DNA from: Myxococcales bacterium
GTDB taxonomy: Bacteria; Myxococcota_A; Polyangia; Haliangiales; Haliangiaceae
Direction: 5' to 3'
Length of the DNA stretch: 43,633 nt
NCBI GenBank assembly: GCA_024222395.1
Contig: JAAEPE010000803.1
Location: 1-43,633, forward strand
Shown piece by piece: positions 8,763 through 17,773 of this stretch; within the stretch, counting starts at the first letter, position 1; each line of letters begins with the position of its first letter. Both the position numbers and the translations under genes were made by a program. Under the pieces are notes generated by a model. It saw only the letters and a program-made list of their open reading frames with translations, was not told the DNA's origin and ran no database searches.

Positions 8763-8790
8763 GGTACACCCGCAGCGAAGCCTTTGTCAA
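8763..8790 (-). promoter_or_regulatory. Candidate promoter in front of rpsA
   Basis: A consensus TTGACA (8790-8785 on the minus strand) is followed after 16 nt by TGTACC (8768-8763). Transcription would begin near 8756, about 70 nt before rpsA. The -35 box is perfect but the -10 is weak. It lies just past the cmk stop codon region. Confidence 0.45.
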
Positions 8791-8837
8791 CCAATTCCGA
8801 GGCTGCGTTAGAGATTGCGCGCTCCCCGGATGGGCAC

Positions 8838-9533
8838 CTACGCGAGAGCGACTTCGCGGGAGCGGACATGACGGAGCATTTCCTCGACAACCTCGTCGAG
8901 GGAGCGGTTGGAAGAGTCCACTAGGATGGCATCCTCGGCCTGGACCAACGGTGCCACGGCCCGCTGCGAATCACGTTCATCCCGCTCTCTCATTTCGCTG
9001 AGAGTGCTCTCAAAACCGACTTCTTCGCCATTCGCTCGGAGCTCATCGTACCGGCGCTGCGCTCGTACCTGGTCCGAGGCGGTGAGGTAGAACTTTGCTT
9101 CTGCGGCCGGAAAGACAACGGTTCCGACATCGCGACCTTCGACCACGACCCCACCGGACTTACCAAGGTTGCGCTGCAGATCAAGTAGAGCCTGCCGGAC
9201 CATCGGCAGAGAGGAGACCACAGAGGCCCCAGTCGATATTTCAGGCTTTCGGATGCCCTCGGTTACGTCCTCGCCAAAGATCTCGATCCGATTGACATCC
9301 CCATCGAAGCGGAAATTGACCTCAAGGGCGCCAGCCAGCTCAGCCAAGCCAGTCTCGTCTGTCCATTCCACCGAGCGTCGTTGGGCAAGGAGCGCGACAG
9401 AGCGATAGAGAGCACCGGTATCGAGCAACCGATATCCGAGGGCTGAGGTTAGGCGCTTTGACACGGCCGACTTGCCTGCTCCGGCAGGGCCGTCAATTGC
9501 AATTACTAGGGAACGCCGCGCAACATCTGCCAT
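8838..9533 (-). CDS. cmk: Cytidylate kinase
   Basis: 231 residues. It phosphorylates CMP and dCMP to the diphosphates in pyrimidine nucleotide synthesis (cytoplasm). The P-loop DGPAGAGKS is near residues 14-22, followed by the family segments LLDTGALYRSVALLA, SLPMVRQALLDLQR, VVEGRDVGTVVFPAAEAKFYLTA (split here: GRDVGTVVFP is the Cmk signature) and RDERDSQRAVAPL. Length matches E. coli Cmk (227). The ATG at 9533 is the first residue of a normal Cmk N-terminus. It stands upstream of rpsA in the widely conserved order, and a plus-strand membrane protein gene diverges from it. Confidence 0.97.
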   Translation of the reverse strand: MADVARRSLVIAIDGPAGAGKSAVSKRLTSALGYRLLDTGALYRSVALLAQRRSVEWTDETGLAELAGALEVNFRFDGDVNRIEIFGEDVTEGIRKPEISTGASVVSSLPMVRQALLDLQRNLGKSGGVVVEGRDVGTVVFPAAEAKFYLTASDQVRAQRRYDELRANGEEVGFESTLSEMRERDERDSQRAVAPLVQAEDAILVDSSNRSLDEVVEEMLRHVRSREVALA

Positions 9534-9656
9534 TGGGGCGGGTCTTTACCACGGTCGGGCGATGATTGTCCGCTAAAGAACTCATTGGCCCATTTCGCCC
9601 GTATCCCCTGGATGGAACCGCCTGCGCAAGACGCACAAACGCGCTATGTTACCGCC

Positions 9657-10448
9657 ATGATTGGGGCGAGGAATGACCGTTGGCAGGCCTTCGCCCAGGC
9701 CATCGCCGCAGCCCTCGGCATCAATCTCTGGATTTCGCTAGTCCTGGCGCCCGGGCTTGCCGTGGGTGCCATCGGAAGCCAGTCGCCGTCCCCGATGCTA
9801 GCAATCCTCGCCCTCATCCTGCCCCTGCCCCTGCTCGTCCTGGGGATTCGGCTCCGCAACGAGACGATCCTGCTCTTCGCCTTTCCCTCCACCCTCCTCG
9901 TACCCATCGCGCTCTTCCCAACGATCGCCTCTCAACAGGTCTACAGCCCAGTTCGCACGGCTATCGTCGGGGTCGGCCTCGTAGCTTTCCTCGTTGGGGC
10001 CTCTACGCTCACTTCGTTTCGAGAGCCGCCAGCCCCAAAGTCGAGACGACCGCTCAAGTCCTCTCTAGGTCCCGTCCCCCCGCGTTGGCGTCGGCGCAAT
10101 CGGCTGTACGCCATGCTAGCGATACTGAGCCTGGTCTATCCGCTCGTCCTGCTCTATCACATCAATTTCGACAAGGCTGGAGCCGTGGCCTTGGGCGAGA
10201 AGTACCCGGGCCGGGCCGCCACGTTCACGACGCTACTCAACATTCTCACTATCGCCACCTGGCTCGTCCTACTAGAGCAGTTTTTTCTCTCCCCCCTAGA
10301 GGGGCATCGCCGCGGCGACAAAGTCCTGCGGCGTGAATTGTCCGGCTTGCGATCTCGGGCCACCCGCCAAGGCCCCCGTCTCGCCTTCTACCTTTGTGGT
10401 CTATCGGCTCTTGTGCTCATGGCACTTTGGTTTGTGTGGCACCGATAG
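9657..10448 (+). CDS. Hypothetical multi-pass membrane protein
   Basis: Not a family I recognise. From the ATG at 9657 it has 263 residues and about six hydrophobic helices (for example LGINLWISLVLAPGLAVGAI, MLAILALILPLPLLVLGI and LLFAFPSTLLVPIALFP). An Arg-rich loop (residues about 122-150, PKSRRPLKSS and PPRWRRRNR) is probably cytoplasmic, and it ends with one last span and WHR. The frame is open further upstream (ATG 9612, TTG 9585). I chose 9657 because a TATGTT box ends 6 nt before it and the first 24 residues of the longer form look unlike a signal or membrane segment. It diverges from cmk. Confidence 0.65.
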   Translation: MIGARNDRWQAFAQAIAAALGINLWISLVLAPGLAVGAIGSQSPSPMLAILALILPLPLLVLGIRLRNETILLFAFPSTLLVPIALFPTIASQQVYSPVRTAIVGVGLVAFLVGASTLTSFREPPAPKSRRPLKSSLGPVPPRWRRRNRLYAMLAILSLVYPLVLLYHINFDKAGAVALGEKYPGRAATFTTLLNILTIATWLVLLEQFFLSPLEGHRRGDKVLRRELSGLRSRATRQGPRLAFYLCGLSALVLMALWFVWHR

Positions 10449-10486
10449 CTGGTATTGTTGACACCTGAATTTGATAGCTTAGAACC

Positions 10487-10675
10487 GTGCGTAACTATTT
10501 TTTCGAAGTGCTCTCCATCCTACTCATCGGTGGGTCGCTGCTCTTTTTTCTGGAGTGCATCGACTACCTAGAGCGGCGTGACTACGTTGCTTCGCTAATC
10601 CTGATGCTCATAGGACTCACCGTCATCGCTGTAGGCAAAGAGATGGCGCGACTTGCCCTGGCGCAAAAGGACTAG
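10487..10675 (+). CDS. Small two-span membrane protein
   Basis: 62 residues from a GTG start. There are two hydrophobic helices (about 8-24, VLSILLIGGSLLFFLEC, and about 34-52, ASLILMLIGLTVIAVG) separated by a charged turn (DYLERRDY). No family recognised. A TTGACA box at 10458-10463 with TAGAAC 16 nt further on lies just ahead of or over the start, so this may be the promoter-proximal gene of the parvulin-Roadblock-MoxR operon: the next gene begins 6 nt after the stop. That tight packing and sensible protein character make it likely to be real. Confidence 0.65.
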   Translation: MRNYFFEVLSILLIGGSLLFFLECIDYLERRDYVASLILMLIGLTVIAVGKEMARLALAQKD

Positions 10676-10681
10676 CGGGGT

Positions 10682-11659
10682 TTGCGTACTCCTCTGTGGA
10701 TCGCATTGGCTGGACTCGTCGTCGCATGTGGTTCGGAATCCTCAGCCCCCGCATCGAGCGCAGAGACATGGCGACTCACTCAATTGCAGGCAGAGTCCCC
10801 TGGCGACGAGATTGTGGCGCGGGTCAATGGCCGCCCAGTCTTCGCGAGCTGCGTCGAAGTTCAGGCTAAAGCGCACAAACTGAACAGCAAGAACGCGCTC
10901 CAAGAATGCATCGACTTCGAGTTGTTGGCACAGGCAGCGGAAGCGGTGTCGATGCAAGATGAGACTGACGTACAGGCCGCTGCCAAGCGGGAACTGGTGC
11001 GGGTCTTTGTTGAGACACGCTACGGAGTACGTGGCCCTGGGGACATCCCTGATGCTCTAGTCAAGCAGCTGTGGAAGCAGATCAAAACCCCTCGTTATAA
11101 CCATCCAGAGCTTCGAGACATCGTCTTCTGCCGAATCAAGCTAGAGCCCGAACAGGGGCCGGAGAGCAACGAGTATCAAGTTGCGCAGAAATTCCTCAAT
11201 GGGGTCTACGAAGAGCTCCGAGACAGAGAGGACCTCAAGAAGAACGACCTATTCGCCCCCTGCTACGAAAAGTTCGAAGCTGCGGGCGTCGCAGATCTAA
11301 CGCTGCACACCCATCAGCTGAGGCCGGCAAGTGGGTATCAGAAGGCCTTCCGTCCGACTATCTTCGCCCCAAAGAAACGCGGAACCGTTACTCCCCCTTT
11401 GCACACGCGGTACGGCTGGGATTTGATTTTGGTGACAGTGATCGTAGCCGAGAAGATAACGACGCTACAGGAGGCTGAGCCGGAACTGCGACGCGCCCTC
11501 TTCGAGGTACCCGTCTACGAATCGGGGCGAGACGAACTCTTCGAGAAGTGGTACGCCCCATTTGCCAAAGCCAGGACAATCTCGACATCCCCGGAGAATA
11601 TCCCTGCCCCAGCACCGGTGATAGGGGCGACGACGCCTCCGATACGAGGAGCACAGTAG
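10682..11659 (+). CDS. Parvulin (SurA/PpiC)-like lipoprotein
   Basis: 325 residues from TTG. The lipoprotein signal (ALAGLVVAC, lipidated Cys near residue 16) predicts anchoring to a membrane on the periplasmic side. A SurA-like N-terminal region (VARVNGRPVFASCVEVQ) is followed by helices, and then a divergent parvulin-type domain ending in GTVTPPLHTRYGWDLILVTV, which matches the G-x-v-s-x-p-v-x-t-x-f-G-w-h core of PpiC proteins but has Asp where His is usual. So prolyl isomerase activity is doubtful, and a chaperone-only role is possible. It ends in a Pro/Ala-rich tail. It is packed between the small membrane protein and the Roadblock gene (2-bp gap). Confidence 0.7.
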   Translation: MRTPLWIALAGLVVACGSESSAPASSAETWRLTQLQAESPGDEIVARVNGRPVFASCVEVQAKAHKLNSKNALQECIDFELLAQAAEAVSMQDETDVQAAAKRELVRVFVETRYGVRGPGDIPDALVKQLWKQIKTPRYNHPELRDIVFCRIKLEPEQGPESNEYQVAQKFLNGVYEELRDREDLKKNDLFAPCYEKFEAAGVADLTLHTHQLRPASGYQKAFRPTIFAPKKRGTVTPPLHTRYGWDLILVTVIVAEKITTLQEAEPELRRALFEVPVYESGRDELFEKWYAPFAKARTISTSPENIPAPAPVIGATTPPIRGAQ

Positions 11660-11661
11660 TC

Positions 11662-12027
11662 GTGACTACTCCCTTCGCAAAGACACTCGAAGCTGCTGCT
11701 GAGAGCATTCCGCACTCAGTAGGCGGAGCTCTGGCCGCTGGCGATGGCGAGCTGGTCGATTCCTGGTCTACGTTGGGCGAGGACGAGTGGGCCTTTCTCA
11801 CGGCCCACGTCGGCATCCTCGTCAATCATGTCCGCTGCGCCATGCACACGTTTCACTTCGGCGATGTGGAGTGGCTCTCGGTGCACTACGCGGGGCTCGA
11901 CTTGGTAATCGAGCAACTTGGCGACAAGTACTTCCTCCTGGTCGCGAGCAAGCCCCCCACCGACTTACTCGCGGTCGCCGATGTCGTACATGCGGCTGCA
12001 GAGCGCATGCGTGAGGAGATGCTCTAG
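11662..12027 (+). CDS. Roadblock/LC7-type small protein
   Basis: 121 residues from GTG at 11662; the longer open frame overlaps the previous gene and was not used. The pattern is that of the Roadblock/LC7 fold: a helix (FAKTLEAAAESIPHSVGGAL), a strand pair (LAAGDGELVDSWSTL), a long helix (EWAFLTAHVGILVNHVRCAM), strands (SVHYAGLDLVIEQLGDKYFL, LVASKPP) and a final helix. In bacteria such proteins dimerise and often regulate MglA-type small GTPases or serve as scaffolds. A GAGGA stands 10-11 nt upstream. The gene is followed directly (0 bp) by the DUF4350 gene. Assigned from secondary structure pattern, not from a strong motif. Confidence 0.6.
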   Translation: MTTPFAKTLEAAAESIPHSVGGALAAGDGELVDSWSTLGEDEWAFLTAHVGILVNHVRCAMHTFHFGDVEWLSVHYAGLDLVIEQLGDKYFLLVASKPPTDLLAVADVVHAAAERMREEML

Positions 12028-13329
<1,302 letters not shown>

Positions 13330-13338
13330 AGAGTACCC

Positions 13339-14316
13339 ATGGCAACAACACACAAAGAAATATCCGGCAATCTGCTCACTCAGATCAGCCAGATTCATGA
13401 AACGGTACAGAATGAGGTGGCCAAGGCCTACATCGGCCCGCCAGCCCTTGTGCAATCCCTGATGACCGCGCTTGTGGCTCGCGGGCACGTCCTTATCGAG
13501 GGCGTGCCAGGGGTCGCCAAGACCACCCTGGTCAAAGCATTTGCTGCGACCCTCGGCTGTCAATACAAGCGCGTGCAGTTCACCCCCGACTTGCTACCGT
13601 CTGACATTACCGGCACTACGATTCTCGATATGCGGACCAATACCTTCGAGCTGCGCGAAGGCCCGGCATTCACCAATATCCTCCTCGGCGACGAGATCAA
13701 TCGTGCGCCGGCCAAGACCCAGAGTGCTTTGCTCGAAGCCATGCAGGAAGGTCAGGTTACCATCGAGGGCGAGGCTCGCACACTAGAGAAACCCTTCATG
13801 GTTCTCGCTACACAGAACCCTATCGAGCACGAGGGCACCTATCCCTTGCCCGACGCCCAGGTAGATCGTTTTCTCATCAAGGTTCAGATGCACTACCCGT
13901 CGGCAGAGGATGAACGACGAATGCTGGGAACATACAACGAAACGCTCGCGCCTATCTCTGCAGTGATGAGTCCCGAGGATGTCCTGCGCCTTCAAGATCT
14001 GGCGGACCAAGTGCACGTGGCAGAAGAAATATTCGACTACATCCTCGCCCTGTCCCATTTCAGTCGAGACCATCGGCAAGTCTACTTAGGCGCATCGCCG
14101 AGAGCCGCCCTCGCCCTGCTCAAGGCGTGCAAGGCTCTTGCTCTTATCAACGCTCGCGACTACGTCTTGCCCGACGACGTCAAGGAGCTCGCGCCCATGA
14201 TTTTTGGGCACAGAATTATTCTCACACCAGATGCAGAGCTTGAGGGCGTACAGACCAGAGGCGTCGTATCCGAAGCTCTCGAGCGAGTCGCCTACAAGCA
14301 GGTGCGGCGTCACTAG
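13339..14316 (+). CDS. MoxR family AAA+ ATPase
   Basis: 325 residues. Walker A GVPGVAKTTL (about 55-64), Walker B ILLGDEINRAPAKTQ (about 114-128) followed by the MoxR signature ALLEAMQEGQVTI, sensor 1 FMVLATQNPIE, the LPDAQVDRF arginine-finger region and the C-terminal lid GASPRAALALLKACKAL with sensor 2. MoxR proteins act as chaperone-like ATPases, commonly helping to assemble or insert metal cofactors or to fold secreted and membrane clients together with vWA partners. Here the partner is the DUF58 gene 15 bp downstream. It starts 9 bp after DUF4350 and is clearly in the same operon. Confidence 0.95.
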   Translation: MATTHKEISGNLLTQISQIHETVQNEVAKAYIGPPALVQSLMTALVARGHVLIEGVPGVAKTTLVKAFAATLGCQYKRVQFTPDLLPSDITGTTILDMRTNTFELREGPAFTNILLGDEINRAPAKTQSALLEAMQEGQVTIEGEARTLEKPFMVLATQNPIEHEGTYPLPDAQVDRFLIKVQMHYPSAEDERRMLGTYNETLAPISAVMSPEDVLRLQDLADQVHVAEEIFDYILALSHFSRDHRQVYLGASPRAALALLKACKALALINARDYVLPDDVKELAPMIFGHRIILTPDAELEGVQTRGVVSEALERVAYKQVRRH

Positions 14317-14331
14317 CCAAGAACACGAACC

Positions 14332-16080
14332 TTGACTCCCTCTCTCGCAAAACGAGGCAAACTCATCCTCGCAAGCGCCGCCTCCTTCATGCTCCTCGGA
14401 GCGATTACTGGCGCTGCTCCCCTCGTTGCCCTAGGCGGCATTGTCATTGCGAGTTTCTGGGCTGCCTACCTCTGGTTCTATCCTGCAGCCATTCTCCTGC
14501 GCCGGCGCAAAGTCGAAATTAGCTGGTGGATGCCGACCCGCGAATTGGCTGGCGGCGCGCTCTCGGTGGACCAGGCCTTGCCACTGCAGCTAGCATTGCG
14601 CAATCACGGGGCCCGAGGCCTCCGAGTCTTGCGAGTCGAGGTCCTGTGTAGCTCTGCAATCGAGGCGCCGATTGGCATGCAGGCCTTCATGGCCGCTGGC
14701 ATGCAAGTGAACATAGAGGGAGTACTTCACGCGAGGCAACCGGGCTTTCACGTCTTGCATGGCGCCACCCTGCACTTCGGCGACATCCTTGGCCTCTTCA
14801 CTCTCAAGGCGTACTTTCCAAATCCGCTACCGCTCAAGGTCTTTCCGAGACAAAGCCATCTCGCTTCCGCCAGCTCTCAGCTGCGACAAGGCGGAGCCGC
14901 GCATCAAAGGCAGGGGCTTCACCAAGTTAAGCGTCGAGGCCTTGCCGGCGAGCTTCGCGAACTCCGCGAGCACCAACACGGCGACCCGTTCAAGCACATT
15001 GCGTGGAAGGCCACCGCGAAACATCGCAAGCTCATGGTGCGAGACCTCGAGAGTGAGGTCGTACTCACTCATCAGTTCTTGCTCGATATCGGTGGTGATA
15101 TGCGTGAAGGAGAGGTGGGTCGGCGCAAGCTCGATCACGGCATAGACCTGGTCTCCAGTCTGGCTCGCAGTGCCTTGGATGCTGGCGATCGAGTCGGCCT
15201 GGTTACTTTTGATACCCGTGTCTACTCACAGCTGCCTCCAGGTGAAGGGCGGCAGCAGTATCTCAAACTTGCGGACCGTCTCGTCGAGGTCAATGGCATC
15301 GTCGACGAAGATCTCACCGACCTCACGAACTCCGAATTGGTAGCCGCGGTCTCAAACTATCTACTTCACCAAGAAGCGATGGACGCTCGCATCGCAGCAG
15401 CTCCCGCACTCGATTCGCCAATGTGGGAGTACATCCAGGCTGGCCCCAAAGGCGAGCTCTACGACCTCAAGGCGCTCGACCGAGTGGTTTCATCGATGCT
15501 CAAGGTCTTCGATAGCGCCAGAGCCAAGGCCAGCAGCTCGACAACCGAGAAGCGCCACGTCGACCCGTTCCCATGGAAGCGGATTCCGGTCTGCACGAGC
15601 ACCTCACTCACAGGTAGGATGCGCCGCTTTGCCCGCCTGCGCGGCATTGAACTTCCCTACCGCTGCTACCACGAGGTCGGCAAACGAGCTGCGGGCTTCG
15701 CGAAAGCGGTCCATCAAGTGACTACAGGGCCGAGAGCTGACAGCACCGTGCTTATCACAGATCTCGGAGGCATGCTAGACGATCCCAAACTCAAACTGAG
15801 CGAACTCACACGCGCCAGGCGCGGCGGCAGACAGGTCATCGCCTTGGCTCCCGCTAGCAGGCCTTCTGTTCTGACGTCCTCCAATTCCAAGAGTCAGCAA
15901 GCGAATTGGATGGTCGCGAACGTGCTCAGTCGCGAGGAATCGCTTCGCATGGCCCGTGCAACGCAGCTTCTGCGCTGCAACGGCGTGCCGCTCATCTCAG
16001 TCCGTACGGACGAGAGTCCGGCGTCTATCCTCTCAAAGATTGCCCGCGTGCGCGCTACGACACGACGCGGTCGCTTCTAG
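14332..16080 (+). CDS. DUF58 family protein
   Basis: 582 residues from TTG. Two N-terminal hydrophobic helices (about 12-50, LILASAASFMLLGAITGAA and VALGGIVIASFWAAYLWFY) are followed by a beta-rich region and the DUF58 core DPFKHIAWKATAKHRKLMVRD split here as HIAWKATAKHRKLMVRD (about 220-240). A vWA-like segment follows (LTHQFLLDIGGDM). The usual metal site DxSxS is replaced by DIGGD, so classical metal binding is probably lost. The protein is longer than typical DUF58 members (300-450), with an extra C-terminal region of about 200 residues including a second Rossmann-like stretch (DSTVLITDLGGMLDDP). It is the last gene of the MoxR operon; partner of the ATPase by context. Confidence 0.88.
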   Translation: MTPSLAKRGKLILASAASFMLLGAITGAAPLVALGGIVIASFWAAYLWFYPAAILLRRRKVEISWWMPTRELAGGALSVDQALPLQLALRNHGARGLRVLRVEVLCSSAIEAPIGMQAFMAAGMQVNIEGVLHARQPGFHVLHGATLHFGDILGLFTLKAYFPNPLPLKVFPRQSHLASASSQLRQGGAAHQRQGLHQVKRRGLAGELRELREHQHGDPFKHIAWKATAKHRKLMVRDLESEVVLTHQFLLDIGGDMREGEVGRRKLDHGIDLVSSLARSALDAGDRVGLVTFDTRVYSQLPPGEGRQQYLKLADRLVEVNGIVDEDLTDLTNSELVAAVSNYLLHQEAMDARIAAAPALDSPMWEYIQAGPKGELYDLKALDRVVSSMLKVFDSARAKASSSTTEKRHVDPFPWKRIPVCTSTSLTGRMRRFARLRGIELPYRCYHEVGKRAAGFAKAVHQVTTGPRADSTVLITDLGGMLDDPKLKLSELTRARRGGRQVIALAPASRPSVLTSSNSKSQQANWMVANVLSREESLRMARATQLLRCNGVPLISVRTDESPASILSKIARVRATTRRGRF

Positions 16081-16117
16081 AAGAGTTGACGAAAAAGCTC
16101 TCCAAAGTAGCTACTCG

Positions 16118-16148
16118 ATAGACGCCTTGAGCTAGACTAGGCGTCTAT
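16118..16148 (+). promoter_or_regulatory. Inverted repeat covering a start codon
   Basis: ATAGACGCC (16118-16126) is the exact reverse complement of GGCGTCTAT (16140-16148), with a 13-nt loop. The right arm includes the first two bases of the ATG of the next gene. As RNA it would hide the start codon; as DNA it could be an operator overlapping the TAGACT box at 16133-16138. No T-run follows, so it is not an ordinary terminator. Confidence 0.6.
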
Positions 16149-17430
16149 GCAAGCAAGCAGTCTTTGTACTTCTTCCATTTGCGCCGGAATCACTATCGCT
16201 CTGCTCGGAGCGTGCGGCAGAGTTTCCGTCGGTCCGGACTCCGGAAACGACATCGACGTCGTGCCGATTTACGACGCGCTCCCTGCCACCTTCACTGTCA
16301 GTGGCACCGTGACCGGCTTCGCTGGTCGCGACATGGTCCTGCAGCTTAATGGCACCAATGATCTCGCGATCGACGCGGACGGTACGTTCTCCTTTGCGGC
16401 CGCGCTCGAGGACGGCACTGCCTTCACAGTGGATGTGCTCTCTTCCCCCATCTGTCCCGAGCGTCGTTGCACCCTAGTAAATGAATCAGGCACGCTTTCC
16501 GGTGCCAATGTCACGAACGTGGTGGTGTTCTGCGTTGAACCAACCTACCGACTCGCTACCCACAGCTGGGGCGATGACTCAATTCGCCTGACCAATGACG
16601 TCCAGGCGCTCGCGGACGGTTCCACGGCCACGCCTCGTATCCTCACCGGAAACCTGACCGGCCTTGACGAGCCCACCCAAGACTCAATCGCCCTCGACAC
16701 TCCGCGAGACTTGATCTACGCACCTACCGGCTCTTCCGTCCATGTATGGGACAGCGCTTCCTCCGTCGCTGGAAATGTCGCGCCAACAAGGAAGATCAGC
16801 ATTCCCTTAGTAACGGAACTTCTCGCCGCTGAACTTGACGTGGCCCGCGACCGAATCTACGTCAGTGGAGGAGCCCATTTTCTATACGCACTCGACAATG
16901 CGAGCACTCTTGATGGCCCTGTGACGCCCTCGGCCACGATTACCCTCAGCTACAGAATAGGGACGATATCTCTGGACCGAATCAACGATCGCCTATTCGT
17001 GAGTGGCAAAACTGACAATAGGGTCTTCGTCTTCGACAATGCCAGCACGCTCACGTCGGCGTCATCCCCGGATCGCACGATCACCTGGGAAGGGTTCTGG
17101 GGACCTAAGACTGTGGCAATCGACGGTTGCAACGATCGGCTCTACTTGGGCTCGCGCGTGAACATTGTCGCCTTCGACAATGCCTCGACGCTGGATGGTG
17201 CTGTCGGCCTAGAAGCCGACAGCCAAGCCCAATACCGTAACGATGGCTGTATGAGCGCAGCAATCGATACCCAGGGACGACTATATGTATGGCCTGACTC
17301 AGCACAAGCAGTCAGGATCTTCAACTCGCCAGAGACCTGGTCCGGTGATGTCACCCCGACAATAGAAATAGACAAGACCATCAGCGGGGTTGTCAATAAA
17401 GGCTCCAGTATAGACGTCGTCTCGTACTAG
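16147..17430 (+). CDS. Lipoprotein with propeller-like repeats
   Basis: 427 residues. A lipoprotein signal peptide (ITIALLGAC, Cys near residue 23) precedes a short Ig-like domain (TFTVSGTVTGFAGRDMVLQL and a paired-Cys segment CPERRC). At least five repeats of about 45-55 residues follow, with the recurring phrase FDNASTLDG / WDSASSVAG / FNSPETWSG after a DRxYVSG-type strand. This pattern, known from many uncharacterised exported proteins, suggests a beta-propeller of NHL/YVTN type. It probably sits on the outer membrane or the inner-membrane outer face. A TAGACT box ends 8 nt upstream of the ATG and the start lies in a hairpin. Function unknown. Confidence 0.8.
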   Translation: MQASSLCTSSICAGITIALLGACGRVSVGPDSGNDIDVVPIYDALPATFTVSGTVTGFAGRDMVLQLNGTNDLAIDADGTFSFAAALEDGTAFTVDVLSSPICPERRCTLVNESGTLSGANVTNVVVFCVEPTYRLATHSWGDDSIRLTNDVQALADGSTATPRILTGNLTGLDEPTQDSIALDTPRDLIYAPTGSSVHVWDSASSVAGNVAPTRKISIPLVTELLAAELDVARDRIYVSGGAHFLYALDNASTLDGPVTPSATITLSYRIGTISLDRINDRLFVSGKTDNRVFVFDNASTLTSASSPDRTITWEGFWGPKTVAIDGCNDRLYLGSRVNIVAFDNASTLDGAVGLEADSQAQYRNDGCMSAAIDTQGRLYVWPDSAQAVRIFNSPETWSGDVTPTIEIDKTISGVVNKGSSIDVVSY

Positions 17431-17442
17431 CCCTGCCAAGCG

Positions 17443-17463
17443 ACCTAGACCTAGACCTAGACC
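17443..17463. repeat. Hexamer tandem repeat (ctagac x3)
   Basis: Three perfect copies of CTAGAC follow the stop codon of the propeller lipoprotein. Too short to assign a role; perhaps slippage-derived. Confidence 0.7.
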
Positions 17464-17489
17464 GTCGAGCGAAAAGAATGACCGAGGAT

Positions 17490-17772
17490 GGTGAGTTCTG
17501 GCTTTTCGAGTGCAAAGCGCGAATGAGGATTTTGCCGGGGCAAATGACGGAATGAGCAACGCTGCAATCGGGAAAGCAGGACCATCAGACCGATCATTGT
17601 TTACGCTCGGCGCGTCTAGACTGCCGAGCATAGAAGATGATTAGAAATGGCGAGTCATTTCTTTTCGAGTGCAAGGCGTGAATGAGGAACTTGTCGGGAC
17701 AAGTGACGATATGAACAACTCCGCAATCGGGAAGAAGGGGCCGCCAGAACGATCAGGCTTTGTGCTCGGCGG
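17490..17772. repeat. Two 159-bp-spaced diverged tandem repeats behind smc
   Basis: Copy 1 (about 17490-17612) and copy 2 (about 17649-17771) align without gaps at an offset of 159. Over the 111 positions 17502-17612 against 17661-17771 I count 87 matches (78%). Both contain CTTTTCGAGTGCAA, AATGAGGA, CGCAATCGGGAA-like and GCTCGGCG blocks. A small stem with invariant CGGG loop is present in both: TTTGC/GCAAA in copy 1 and CTTGT/ACAAG in copy 2, two compensatory changes. An outer pairing of TTTTCGA with TCGGGAA is possible. Copy 2 ends beside the smc stop codon. Between the copies lies a hairpin GCTCGGC (17605-17611) / GCCGAGC (17623-17629). No coding potential seen. Confidence 0.85.
17643..17665 (+). 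terminator. Weak terminator-like hairpin
   Basis: AGAAATG (17643-17649) pairs with CATTTCT (17656-17662) over a 6-nt loop, followed by TTT. It could end the transcript of the propeller lipoprotein gene, 213 nt downstream of its stop. It is also the left edge of repeat copy 2, so the pairing may belong to that element. Confidence 0.35.
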
Positions 17773-17773
17773 T

